A stretch of DNA of 64,000 nt from Nocardioides nitrophenolicus (GTDB lineage: Bacteria > Actinomycetota > Actinomycetes > Propionibacteriales > Nocardioidaceae). The stretch spans positions 4,154,001 to 4,218,000 of the forward strand of contig NZ_JAFBBY010000001.1 in NCBI RefSeq assembly GCF_016907515.1, given 5' to 3'. Under the pieces are notes generated by a model. That model did no database searches. It was given only the letters and a program-made list of their open reading frames with translations, and had not been told where the DNA came from. Shown one piece after another: positions 41,965-49,483 of this stretch. Both the position numbers and the translations under genes were made by a program. Each line of letters begins with the position of its first letter. Position 1 is the stretch's first letter.

Positions 41965-42053
41965 AGATCTCCTCCAGATCGACGCCCGGCTCCGAGGGCA
42001 GGGCAGAGATGTTGGTTCCGGGTATTCCGGGTGCATCCTCACCCACGGACTGC

Positions 42054-42111
42054 TCGACGGGAAGCGCATTCGTCGAAACGGTTACCAACTTGGGACATTT
42101 CCCGTCGAAAC
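42054..42111. promoter_or_regulatory. Repeats in the importer / cdd divergent promoter
   Basis: Inverted arms TCGACGGGAA (42054-42063) and TTCCCGTCGA (42099-42108) flank a region that also has a direct repeat CGTCGAAAC at 42071-42079 and 42103-42111. They lie in the 188-bp gap between the Bmp lipoprotein and cdd and may bind a shared regulator. Confidence 0.4.
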
Positions 42112-42140
42112 CTGCCCATGCGCAAGATCCTCGTGGACGC

Positions 42141-42146
42141 TAGCGT
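42141..42146 (+). promoter_or_regulatory. -10 box TAGCGT for cdd-deoA
   Basis: TAGCGT ends 6 nt before the cdd GTG at 42153, so the transcript is probably leaderless. Confidence 0.55.
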
Positions 42147-42152
42147 GGCGGC

Positions 42153-42575
42153 GTGGTCGACTGGGACACCCTCACGCAGGCGGCGATCGACATCGCCGCA
42201 CGGGCCTACGCGCCCTACTCCGGCTACCGGGTGGGCGCCGCCGCGCTCGCCGACGACGGGCGCCTGGTGGTGGGCTGCAACGTCGAGAACGCGGCGTACG
42301 GCGTCACCCTGTGCGCCGAGTGCGGGCTCGTGTCGCAGCTGCACGCCACGGGGGGAGGCCGGCTCACCCACTTCGTGTGCGTGAACGGGGTCGGCGAGGT
42401 GATCATGCCGTGCGGTCGCTGCCGCCAGCTGCTGTGGGAGAACGGCGGGGCGGCGCTGGAGGTGCTGACCCCCCAGGGCGTGCTGGCGATGGACGCGGTG
42501 CTGCCGCAGGCGTTCGGCCCGGCCGACCTGGACCGGGTTGCCGGCGTGGACACGACTGGTACAAACGCCTCGTGA
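42153..42575 (+). CDS. cdd: Cytidine deaminase
   Basis: The 140-aa zinc enzyme converts cytidine and deoxycytidine to the uracil nucleosides. It has AYAPYSGYRVGAAAL near the N-terminus, the zinc and proton-shuttle motif CAEC (VTLCAECGLVSQL) and PCGRCRQ. Cys in place of His at the first ligand marks the small tetrameric class. The deoA GTG overlaps its stop by 4 nt, so deamination and phosphorolysis of pyrimidine nucleosides are coupled, next to the nucleoside importer. Confidence 0.95.
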   Translation: MVDWDTLTQAAIDIAARAYAPYSGYRVGAAALADDGRLVVGCNVENAAYGVTLCAECGLVSQLHATGGGRLTHFVCVNGVGEVIMPCGRCRQLLWENGGAALEVLTPQGVLAMDAVLPQAFGPADLDRVAGVDTTGTNAS

Positions 42576-43858
42576 GCACGCACGACGCCGTCGAGGTCAT
42601 CCACGCCAAGCGCGACGGGGGCACCCTGAGCACCAGCCAGATCGACTGGATGGTCGATGCCTACACCCGAGCCGCCGTCGCCGACGAGCAGATGTCCTCG
42701 CTGCTGATGGCGATCCTGCTCAACGGCATGGACCGGCGCGAGATCGCCGACTGGACCGCCGCGATGATCGCCTCCGGCGAGCGGATGGACTTCTCCTCGC
42801 TGTCGCGGCCGACCGCCGACAAGCACTCCACCGGCGGCGTGGGCGACAAGATCACCCTGCCGCTGGCGCCGCTCGTCGCGGCGTGCGGCGTCGCCGTACC
42901 CCAGCTGTCGGGGCGGGGCCTGGGCCACACCGGTGGCACCCTCGACAAGCTCGAGTCGATCCCCGGCTGGCGGGCGCTGCTCTCCAACGAGGAGATGCTG
43001 GCCCAGCTGGAGTCGGTCGGCGCGGTGATCTGCGCGGCCGGCGACGGCCTGGCGCCCGCCGACAAGAAGCTCTACGCGCTGCGCGACGTGACCGGCACCG
43101 TCGAGGCGATCCCGCTGATCGCCTCCTCGATCATGAGCAAGAAGATCGCCGAGGGCACCGGCGCGCTGGTGCTCGACGTCAAGGTCGGCTCCGGCGCGTT
43201 CATGAAGGACGTCGACAAGGCCCGCGAGCTCGCCGAGGTGATGGTCGCTCTCGGCAAGGACGCCGGCGTCCACACCGTCGCCCTGCTCACCGACATGGCG
43301 GTGCCGCTGGGCTACACCGCCGGCAACGCCATCGAGGTCGCCGAGTCCGTCGAGGTGCTCGCCGGCGGCGGGCCGGCCGACGTGGTCGAGCTGACCCTCG
43401 CCCTGGCCCGCGAGATGCTCGCCGGCGCCGGACGCGACGACGTCGACCCCGCCGACAAGCTGGCCGACGGCTCCGCGATGGACGCCTGGCGGGCGATGAT
43501 CTCCGCCCAGGGCGGCGATCCCTCGGCCGAGCTGCCGGTGGCGCGGGAGCAGCACGTCGTCATGGCGCCGGCCGACGGCGTCCTCACCCGCCTCGACGCG
43601 CTGTCCGTCGGTGTCGCCGCCTGGCGCCTCGGCGCCGGCCGCGAGCGCAAGGAGGACCCGGTGCAGGCCGGGGCCGGCGTCGTGTGGCACGCCCGGCCCG
43701 GTGACGAGGTCCGCGCCGGCGAGCCGCTCTTCACGCTCCACACCGACACCCCCGAGCGCTTCGAGCGGGCGCTGGCCTCGCTGGAGGGTGGCTACGACAT
43801 CGCGGCGCCCGGCACGGCGTACACCCCGGGGCCGCTGGTCATCGACCGGGTGAGCTGA
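42572..43858 (+). CDS. deoA: Thymidine / pyrimidine-nucleoside phosphorylase
   Basis: The 428-aa enzyme releases uracil or thymine and (deoxy)ribose 1-phosphate. It has the family signature SGRGLGHTGGTLDKLESI, the phosphate-binding KHSTGGVGDK and the KVGSGAFMK loop. The C-terminal domain has the expected all-beta tail. Whether it prefers thymidine only or also uridine is not decided by sequence alone. Free pyrimidine bases formed here are the expected feed for the oxidative cluster to the right. It ends before a long-range hairpin at 43925-44038. Confidence 0.93.
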   Translation: MSTHDAVEVIHAKRDGGTLSTSQIDWMVDAYTRAAVADEQMSSLLMAILLNGMDRREIADWTAAMIASGERMDFSSLSRPTADKHSTGGVGDKITLPLAPLVAACGVAVPQLSGRGLGHTGGTLDKLESIPGWRALLSNEEMLAQLESVGAVICAAGDGLAPADKKLYALRDVTGTVEAIPLIASSIMSKKIAEGTGALVLDVKVGSGAFMKDVDKARELAEVMVALGKDAGVHTVALLTDMAVPLGYTAGNAIEVAESVEVLAGGGPADVVELTLALAREMLAGAGRDDVDPADKLADGSAMDAWRAMISAQGGDPSAELPVAREQHVVMAPADGVLTRLDALSVGVAAWRLGAGRERKEDPVQAGAGVVWHARPGDEVRAGEPLFTLHTDTPERFERALASLEGGYDIAAPGTAYTPGPLVIDRVS

Positions 43859-43924
43859 GCCCGGTGACCGCGAGGTCGCCGGCCGGCCGGCCGGGCTGCG
43901 CGGGCGGCGTCGGCGGCCAGGCGG

Positions 43925-44038
43925 GCTGTAACACGCAGTTCGCTGCTCTATCGGACCCGTGACGTCGCGAAACGGCGTCCGTGCGGGTCCGTCAGATACG
44001 GCTCAGGTAGGTCAGGTCGGCGGACTGCGTGTTACAGC
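43925..44038. terminator. Long-range inverted repeat between deoA and the DUF1116 operon
   Basis: GCTGTAACACGCAGT at 43925-43939 pairs perfectly with 44024-44038, and CGGACCCG at 43952-43959 pairs with CGGGTCCG at 43984-43991. It lies between convergent genes. Its arm shares TGTAACACG with the hairpin at 56644. Confidence 0.6.
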
Positions 44039-44086
44039 GCCGACGCCGTCCGCACCCGCCGTCACCCCTCCGCCGGAGACGTCGAA

Positions 44087-44139
44087 GCGCGAGGCCGGAC
44101 CGGGCGAAGACTCCCCCTTCGCCGCGGCCGACCTCGCGC
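44087..44139 (-). terminator. Hairpin after the DUF1116 gene
   Basis: GCGCGAGG at 44087-44094 pairs with CCTCGCGC at 44132-44139, and inside it GGCGAA at 44103-44108 pairs with TTCGCC at 44118-44123. It sits about 10 bp beyond the DUF1116 stop codon. It is the likely end of the leftward operon. Confidence 0.5.
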
Positions 44140-44149
44140 GTCGTCCTGA

Positions 44150-45562
44150 CTAGTTCTGCGCGCGCTCCCGGGTGCGCTCGGCGAGCGCGGCGAGGGCGGC
44201 GGGGAAGATCGACGCGGGCGGGGTGACCAGGCCGGCGCCGACCTGGCCGACGCCGGCGACCTTGCCGGCCATGCCGGTGTTGATCTGCGGCAAGATGCCG
44301 GTGCGGCACACCGACGTGACGTCGATGCCGGTCGCGGCGCCGGCGAAGTCGAGCACCGGGATCGGCCAGCGGTTGTTCTCGCCGATGGTGATCTCGCGCA
44401 TCCGCCGGCTGGTGGCCAGCGCGTCGGGGACGGTGCCGCCGACGAAGCGCACGATCGCGGGGGCGGCGGCCATGGCGAAGCCGCCGATCCCGGCGGTCTC
44501 GGTGATCGCCGAGTCGCCGATGTCGGGGTTGGCGTCGTCGGGGCCGTAGTCGCCGAGGAACAGGCCGTCGGCGAGCTGCGCGGGACCGGTGAACCACTGG
44601 TCGCCGGTGCCGGAGACCTGGATGCCGAAGTCGGTGCCATTGCGGGCCATGGCGACCACCATGGTGGAGCCCGGTACGTCGCGGGCGGCGTCGAGCGCGA
44701 GCTTGCAGGCCGGCATGGCCACGTTGAGGAAGAAGTGGTCGTTGCCGCCCATGAAGGCGAACGCCTCGGCGACCTCCTCCGCGGAGCGCGACGAGCGGAC
44801 CAGCGACGGCGCGATGTCACGCAGCAGCATCAGGGTGCCGGCCCGGTTGCGGTTGTGGGCCTCGTCGCCCATCTGCAGCATCTGGCCGAGGATCGCGGTT
44901 GCGTCGACCGGTCCGGCCGCGGCGACCGCCTCGCCGAGCAGCGGGCCGAGCACGTCGCGCATCCAGCGCAGCCGCTCGAGCACCTCGGGGCCGTACGCGC
45001 CGTACCGCAGCACCTTGCCGAGACCCTCGTTCAGCGAGCAGTAGGTACGCCGGCCGGTCGCCGGGTCCTCGAGCACGAACATCCACATCGAGGGGGAGAC
45101 CACGCCGGCCATCGGGCCGACCGCGCTGCGGTGGTGGCACGGCTCGAGCGACACGTTCGCCCCCGAGGCGAACAGCGCCTCGGCGTCCTCCGGGTCCTCG
45201 ACCAGGCCCTCGAACGCGGCGGCGCCCATCAGCGCACCGCGCAGCGGCCCGGACGCGCGGGACCACTCGATCGGCGGTCCGGCGTGCAGGAACTGGCCCT
45301 GTTCGAGTCCGAGCAGCTCGGACGCCGGCGCGACGCCGACCAGCATCGCCTGGACGTCGAGCATCCGGGACACCGCGAGCGCGTTGGCGTCGCGGCGCAG
45401 CGGGTCGGCGGCGACGGTGGCGAGGTCGTCGGCGGTGCCGTCCATCGGCGGCTTCCAGTCGACCCGCTCGACCGGCACGGCCTGGTCGGCCACGGCGGTG
45501 GCGAACATGTCGGCGCCGACGGCGGCGACGGCGCTGGGGGCGGTGCTGGGCAGGGCGGTCAT
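44150..45562 (-). CDS. DUF1116 protein, AllG/YlbE-like subunit of a carbamoyltransferase complex
   Basis: The 470-aa protein has the DUF1116 pattern: LEPCHHRSAVGPMAGVVSPS, GDEAHNRNRAGTLMLLRDIAP, FMGGNDHFFLNVAMPACKL and MARNGTDFGIQVSG. In E. coli the DUF1116 (AllG), FdrA (AllF) and DUF2877 (AllH) proteins together form oxamate carbamoyltransferase, which phosphorolyses oxalurate to oxamate and carbamoyl phosphate. Its ATG overlaps the FdrA stop (ATGA), and it ends the leftward three-gene operon. Because the window has a uracil permease and barbiturase rather than allantoin genes, I infer an acylurea from pyrimidines as its substrate. Confidence 0.88.
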   Translation of the reverse strand: MTALPSTAPSAVAAVGADMFATAVADQAVPVERVDWKPPMDGTADDLATVAADPLRRDANALAVSRMLDVQAMLVGVAPASELLGLEQGQFLHAGPPIEWSRASGPLRGALMGAAAFEGLVEDPEDAEALFASGANVSLEPCHHRSAVGPMAGVVSPSMWMFVLEDPATGRRTYCSLNEGLGKVLRYGAYGPEVLERLRWMRDVLGPLLGEAVAAAGPVDATAILGQMLQMGDEAHNRNRAGTLMLLRDIAPSLVRSSRSAEEVAEAFAFMGGNDHFFLNVAMPACKLALDAARDVPGSTMVVAMARNGTDFGIQVSGTGDQWFTGPAQLADGLFLGDYGPDDANPDIGDSAITETAGIGGFAMAAAPAIVRFVGGTVPDALATSRRMREITIGENNRWPIPVLDFAGAATGIDVTSVCRTGILPQINTGMAGKVAGVGQVGAGLVTPPASIFPAALAALAERTRERAQN

Positions 45563-47034
45563 CGAGTTGCTCCGTTCACGAGCGCGATCGCGCGGCGGGT
45601 GGCCGCGGCGTTGGACAGGTGGACCTCGGCGCCGGCGGCGGCCAGCGCCTCGGCCTGGCGGGTCAGGCCCTGCGGGTCGGTGGAGGTGCCGACGCAGGCG
45701 ACCACGACGGGCACCTCGCGCACCGCGCGCGCCGCGGCGATGGCCGGCGCCAACTCGGCGGCGGGGTCGGCCTGGGCGCCGTGGCCGAGGACGACGTCCA
45801 TCAGGACCACGGCGGTGTCCGGGTCGGCCGCGACCTTGGCGAGGTGCTCCAGGCGCAGCGTCGGGTCGATCATCGGGTGGGCGCGGCCGCGGGTGAGGCC
45901 GTCGTCGCCGAAGTCGATCATCAGGTGGCCCGCGCTGAGCAGGCTCGCGTCGAGCGCCAGCTCGGGGGAGAGCGGGATGTTGCTGCGGATGTCGCCCAGC
46001 TCGGCCGCGGCGAGCAGCATCGACTCGTCGCACAGGGTGCCGCCGACGAACAGCCCGCGCAGCGCGCTGCCGCCGTCGGGAGCGGGGACCGCGGGGGTGC
46101 CCCACACCGGCCACTCCGGTACGTCGACCCCGAGGTCGCCCAGCAGCGCCTCGGCCTGCGTGGTGAGGTCGGGCTGGCCGGCGCCGAGCAGCGCGAAGCG
46201 CACCGGGGTGTCGAGGTCGGCGGCGTACTTCTCGACGGCGGCGGCCACCTCGGCGGCCGGGGGCTTGGACACGACGACGACCTGCTCGACCGAGGGGTCG
46301 GCGTCGAGCCGGTCCAGCGCGGTGCGGGTGGAGATGCCGCCGATGGCGGCGGACAGGTCCCGCCCACCGACGCCGAGGGCGGCGGCGACCCCGACGCCGG
46401 CGGCGTCGAGCAGGGCCAGGATCTGCTGGCAGCCGGTGCCGGAGGCGGCGACGATGCCGACCCGGCCCGGGGTGACGGTGTTCGCGAAGCCGAGGCCGAC
46501 GCCGCCGACCACGGCGGTGCCGCAGTCGGGACCCATCACCAGCAGCCCGCGGTCGCGGGCGATCCGCTTCATCGCGAGCTCCTGCTCGACCGGCACGTTG
46601 TCGCTGAAGATCATCACGTCGACGCCCGCGTCGAGGGCGTCCATCGCCTCGACCAGCGCGGACGCGCCGGGGACCGAGACCAGGGCCAGGTCGCCGCCGG
46701 CCCGGCGCAGCGCGGAGGCCGTGGTGCGCGGCGGCGCGGTGACCTCGCCGCCCGAGGAGCCCTTGCGAGCCGCGGCGAGCGCCGCGTCGACGGCGGCGAG
46801 CGCCGCCGGGAGGGCGGACTCGTCGTCGAGGCGCAGCGCGACCACCATGTCGTTGCTGCTCGCGGGCGGCAGCGTGAAGCCCATGCCCTGCAGCACCTCC
46901 ACGTTGAGCTCGGTGGCCATCGCCACCTGGGCGGCGGCGACGCCGGGGGTGGCGGCGACGTCCCGGCTGACCTGCAGCAGCGCGACGCTGTCGGCGTAGG
47001 CACCGGGTCGGATCTCGACGTGCTGATGCGTCAT
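45559..47034 (-). CDS. fdrA: FdrA family protein, AllF-like acyl-CoA-synthetase-fold subunit
   Basis: The 491-aa protein resembles the succinyl-CoA synthetase fold used by FdrA. The N-terminal half has VLQGMGFTLPPASSNDMVVAL and the phosphate/nucleotide-like loop GPDCGTAVVGGVGLGFAN followed by VGIVAASGTGCQQI. The C-terminal half has LFVGGTLCDESML and MIDPTLRLEHL. In E. coli this protein is the AllF subunit of oxamate carbamoyltransferase. It is linked by 4-nt overlaps to the DUF2877 gene before it and the DUF1116 gene after it, so all three parts of the complex are made together. GGGAG precedes the ATG. Confidence 0.9.
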   Translation of the reverse strand: MTHQHVEIRPGAYADSVALLQVSRDVAATPGVAAAQVAMATELNVEVLQGMGFTLPPASSNDMVVALRLDDESALPAALAAVDAALAAARKGSSGGEVTAPPRTTASALRRAGGDLALVSVPGASALVEAMDALDAGVDVMIFSDNVPVEQELAMKRIARDRGLLVMGPDCGTAVVGGVGLGFANTVTPGRVGIVAASGTGCQQILALLDAAGVGVAAALGVGGRDLSAAIGGISTRTALDRLDADPSVEQVVVVSKPPAAEVAAAVEKYAADLDTPVRFALLGAGQPDLTTQAEALLGDLGVDVPEWPVWGTPAVPAPDGGSALRGLFVGGTLCDESMLLAAAELGDIRSNIPLSPELALDASLLSAGHLMIDFGDDGLTRGRAHPMIDPTLRLEHLAKVAADPDTAVVLMDVVLGHGAQADPAAELAPAIAAARAVREVPVVVACVGTSTDPQGLTRQAEALAAAGAEVHLSNAAATRRAIALVNGATR

Positions 47035-47945
47035 CGAGTACTCCCTTCAAGGGCTTCGTTGATGGTTGTGGAAAGAGCGAGCCGGGCGCCGAGGAGCATC
47101 CCGGCGCCGGAGGTGTGGCCGACCGCGAGCAGGCCGGTGATCTCTCCGGTGGCGAGGGCGGTGCGGAACGGGGCGATCGCCTCGCCGGCGATCGCGTGGC
47201 GCAGCAGGGCCGCGGACAGGCCGGTGGTGCGGGGCAGGTGAGCCCGGACCGCCGTCGCCACGGCGGAGCAGTCGCGCCCCACGGCGCGGGTGGCGACCAG
47301 CCAGCCGGCCAGCACGTCGTCGCCGACGGGAGTGAGCCCGTCACCGCGGCCGACCAGGGCGGGCACGGCGGCCGGGTCGCCCGCGGCGAGCAGGTCGAGC
47401 GCGTCGGCCGGCAGCTGGTCGCGGGCGGGGGCGAGGTCGGCGTCGGACGCGACAGGGGCGGCGCCGAGACGGGGGAGCGCGAAGGAGACCAGCCGGGTCA
47501 CCGCCACGCTCAGCGCGCCGATCCGGAGTACGCCGTCGCCCACGACCACCGGGTCGCCCACCGCGACCTCGGGGAGCGAGGGGAGCGCGGTCAGCACGGC
47601 GCAGGGCACGTGCACCGCGCCGCGGGCGAGCACGCCCACGACCTCGGGGTCCGGGCCGCCCAGGTCGGCGTACACCGCCTGGTGGCCGGCGTGCACGACC
47701 GCGCCGGTCGCGGGCGGGCCGTCGAGCAGGGCACGCAGCGCCGCTGAGCCGGCACCTGCCGTCGCTGAATCGACCGCAGCCTGAATCCACCGCTGGCTGG
47801 CTGCTGCGCGGCCCCCCAGGGGCGCGCTCGCTGCGTTGCGGGCGCTCGATGGGCGGACGAGCACGTCGTCGCACCCACGCCTTGCGAGCGCATCCCTGGG
47901 GGACCGCTCGCTACGCCACCCACCGGTGGATTCAGGCTGTCGCAC
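47031..47945 (-). CDS. DUF2877 protein, AllH/YlbF-like subunit, with a palindrome-encoded N-terminus
   Basis: Residues from about 60 to 304 match DUF2877: ALLDGPPATGAVVHAGHQAVY, the conserved GRGDGLTPVGDDVLAGWL, and GHTSGAGMLLG. This is the third subunit of the AllFGH-type carbamoyltransferase. The first 57 or so residues (for example VRPSSARNAASAPLGG) are encoded by a 163-bp palindromic element and do not look like part of the family. The GTG at 47945 is 7 nt after TAGCGT, which supports a leaderless start ahead of the element. A start further inside, after the element, is possible if that promoter is not used. The stop overlaps fdrA (ATGA). Confidence 0.82.
   Translation of the reverse strand: MRQPESTGGWRSERSPRDALARRGCDDVLVRPSSARNAASAPLGGRAAASQRWIQAAVDSATAGAGSAALRALLDGPPATGAVVHAGHQAVYADLGGPDPEVVGVLARGAVHVPCAVLTALPSLPEVAVGDPVVVGDGVLRIGALSVAVTRLVSFALPRLGAAPVASDADLAPARDQLPADALDLLAAGDPAAVPALVGRGDGLTPVGDDVLAGWLVATRAVGRDCSAVATAVRAHLPRTTGLSAALLRHAIAGEAIAPFRTALATGEITGLLAVGHTSGAGMLLGARLALSTTINEALEGSTR
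47777..47939. repeat. 163-bp palindromic element inside the DUF2877 coding start
   Basis: The ends CAGCCTGAATCCACCG (47777-47792) and its exact complement at 47924-47939 bound an imperfect inner inverted repeat that includes CCCCCAGGG and GCGCTCGC arms. Read on the minus strand it stays in frame through the whole element. The layout is like a MITE or a palindromic element inserted into a gene. Confidence 0.8.
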
Positions 47946-47980
47946 CTCTGGGACGCTAACGGCTGGGTAAGGTGCATCGA
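47946..47980. promoter_or_regulatory. 35-bp divergent leaderless promoter pair
   Basis: Only 35 bp separate the DUF2877 GTG and the PucR-like ATG. TAGCGT (minus strand, 47953-47958) ends 7 nt before the former and TAAGGT (plus strand, 47968-47973) ends 7 nt before the latter. Each -35 region must lie inside the other gene, so the two promoters exclude each other sterically and could be controlled together. Confidence 0.55.
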
Positions 47981-49294
47981 ATGGTGAGCATTGCCAACGT
48001 CCAGGGAGAAGACGGGCAAGAGTTGATAGCCGCCTCGAGGGCTGTCATCGCGGACGATGGCGTCATGAACACCGAGGAGCTTGCCGAGTCGCTCGCCCAG
48101 CTGGTGCTGGCCGGGGCCGACCTCGACGAGCTGGTCGCCGCCATCGGCGACGCCCTCGACGTCCACGTCGCCGTGACGACCACCGACGGGCGGGAGCGGG
48201 CGGCGCGGATCGACGACGCCATGCGGGAGCGGATCTCCGCGGCCGGGCTGACCGACGAGACCGGCCGGCTGCGGGTCGAGTGGCTGGGGGACCGGGGTGG
48301 TCACGAGGGGCAGCCGGTGGCCGGCGCCCACGTCCACCGCGAGCCGCTGGCCGCGCCGAACCAGGCGCTCGGCCACCTGGTCGCGATCGCCGAGCACGGC
48401 ATGGCCCCCCAGCAGGTCGTCGCCCTCCAGCGCGCGGCGACCGCGGTGTCGCTGTCGATCACCCGCGAGCAGGCGGTGTCGGCGGTGGAGAACAAGTACC
48501 GCGGCGACTTCCTGCGCGACGTCTTCCTGGGCCGGGCGGGCAGCGACGACTTCGTCCGCGAGCACGTGGTCGGCTTCGGCTGGGACCTGAGCCGGCCGAC
48601 GGTCGTGCTCGCGGCGCAGATCGACCCGCAGCCGACGTACCAGGCCCCGGCGTCGGTCGCCGACCGCCGTCACTGGCAGGAGCGCTTCGCCAACGCCTGG
48701 CGGCAGGTCGCCGCGTCGGTCGACCGCGCCATCCCGATCGCCGACTTCGGCTCCGAGGTGGTGGCGGTGCTGCCGGCCGAGGACGTCGACGCCACCGCCG
48801 CGCTGGTACGCCGGCTCGTGGTCGCCGTCGCGGGCGACAAGGGCGGCGGGCGCCGGCCGTTCACCGCCGGCGTCGGCCGGGTGGCGGCCAGTCCCTCCGG
48901 GCTGCCCGACAGCTACACCCAGGCCCGGCGCGCGCTCGAGGTCGGCCGCCGGTTCCGCGGCCCGAGCACCACCACCTGGTTCGACGACCTCGGCCTGCAC
49001 CGGCTGATCGCGATGGTGCCCGACACCGAGGAGCTGCGCGCGTTCGCGCACGACGTGCTGGGTGAGCTGGCCGGCTCCACGGAGGAGGCGGTGACCCTGC
49101 GCGAGACGCTGCAGGTGCTGCTCAACACCAACTTCAACGTGGCCGAGGCCGCGCGCACGCAGTTCTTCCACTACAACACCATGCGCTACCGGGTCGGGAA
49201 GCTGGAGCGGCTGCTCGGCCCGGTCGCCTCCGACCAGAACCTGCGCCTCGACGTCGCCGTCGCGCTCAAGGTGCTGGAGGTCGTCAGCCGGTGA
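47981..49294 (+). CDS. PucR-family transcriptional regulator
   Basis: The 437-aa protein ends in the PucR C-terminal helix-turn-helix (LRETLQVLLNTNFNVAEAA, then FHYNTMRYRVGKLERLLG), with a CdaR/GGDEF-like middle domain around GRRPFTAGVGRVAASPSG and a sensor-like N-terminal half without a recognised family. PucR regulators classically respond to purine or other nitrogen-compound breakdown products. Its position between the two arms of the pyrimidine cluster makes it the probable pathway regulator. The ATG at 47981 is set by TAAGGT 7 nt upstream; a GTG at 47972 overlaps that box and is unlikely. Confidence 0.9.
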   Translation: MVSIANVQGEDGQELIAASRAVIADDGVMNTEELAESLAQLVLAGADLDELVAAIGDALDVHVAVTTTDGRERAARIDDAMRERISAAGLTDETGRLRVEWLGDRGGHEGQPVAGAHVHREPLAAPNQALGHLVAIAEHGMAPQQVVALQRAATAVSLSITREQAVSAVENKYRGDFLRDVFLGRAGSDDFVREHVVGFGWDLSRPTVVLAAQIDPQPTYQAPASVADRRHWQERFANAWRQVAASVDRAIPIADFGSEVVAVLPAEDVDATAALVRRLVVAVAGDKGGGRRPFTAGVGRVAASPSGLPDSYTQARRALEVGRRFRGPSTTTWFDDLGLHRLIAMVPDTEELRAFAHDVLGELAGSTEEAVTLRETLQVLLNTNFNVAEAARTQFFHYNTMRYRVGKLERLLGPVASDQNLRLDVAVALKVLEVVSR

Positions 49295-49483
49295 GCGCTG
49301 ACGACGCCGTGATGTCGGTGAGGTGAACCGGTCGGGAATCGCGGGCAACTTCCGCCAGCACTTCCCGGGGATCCTTTGGCGAATGTGGCCAGTGAGGTGT
49401 GATCTGGCCCTCAATAGGTTGGTGAGTCTCGGGAGCCCCTAGCGGGACCAGTGAGGACAGCCCCAGATTCAGGAGGAGTCAGC

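Noticed and set aside
43859..44149. tRNA or structured ncRNA in the deoA-DUF1116 gap
   Set aside because: The stems are long-range inverted repeats without cloverleaf spacing or tRNA consensus bases, and the gap is convergent, so terminators are the simpler reading.
47972..47980. GTG 47972 as the start of the PucR-like gene
   Set aside because: This codon overlaps the TAAGGT -10 box; the ATG at 47981 fits the 7-nt leaderless spacing.
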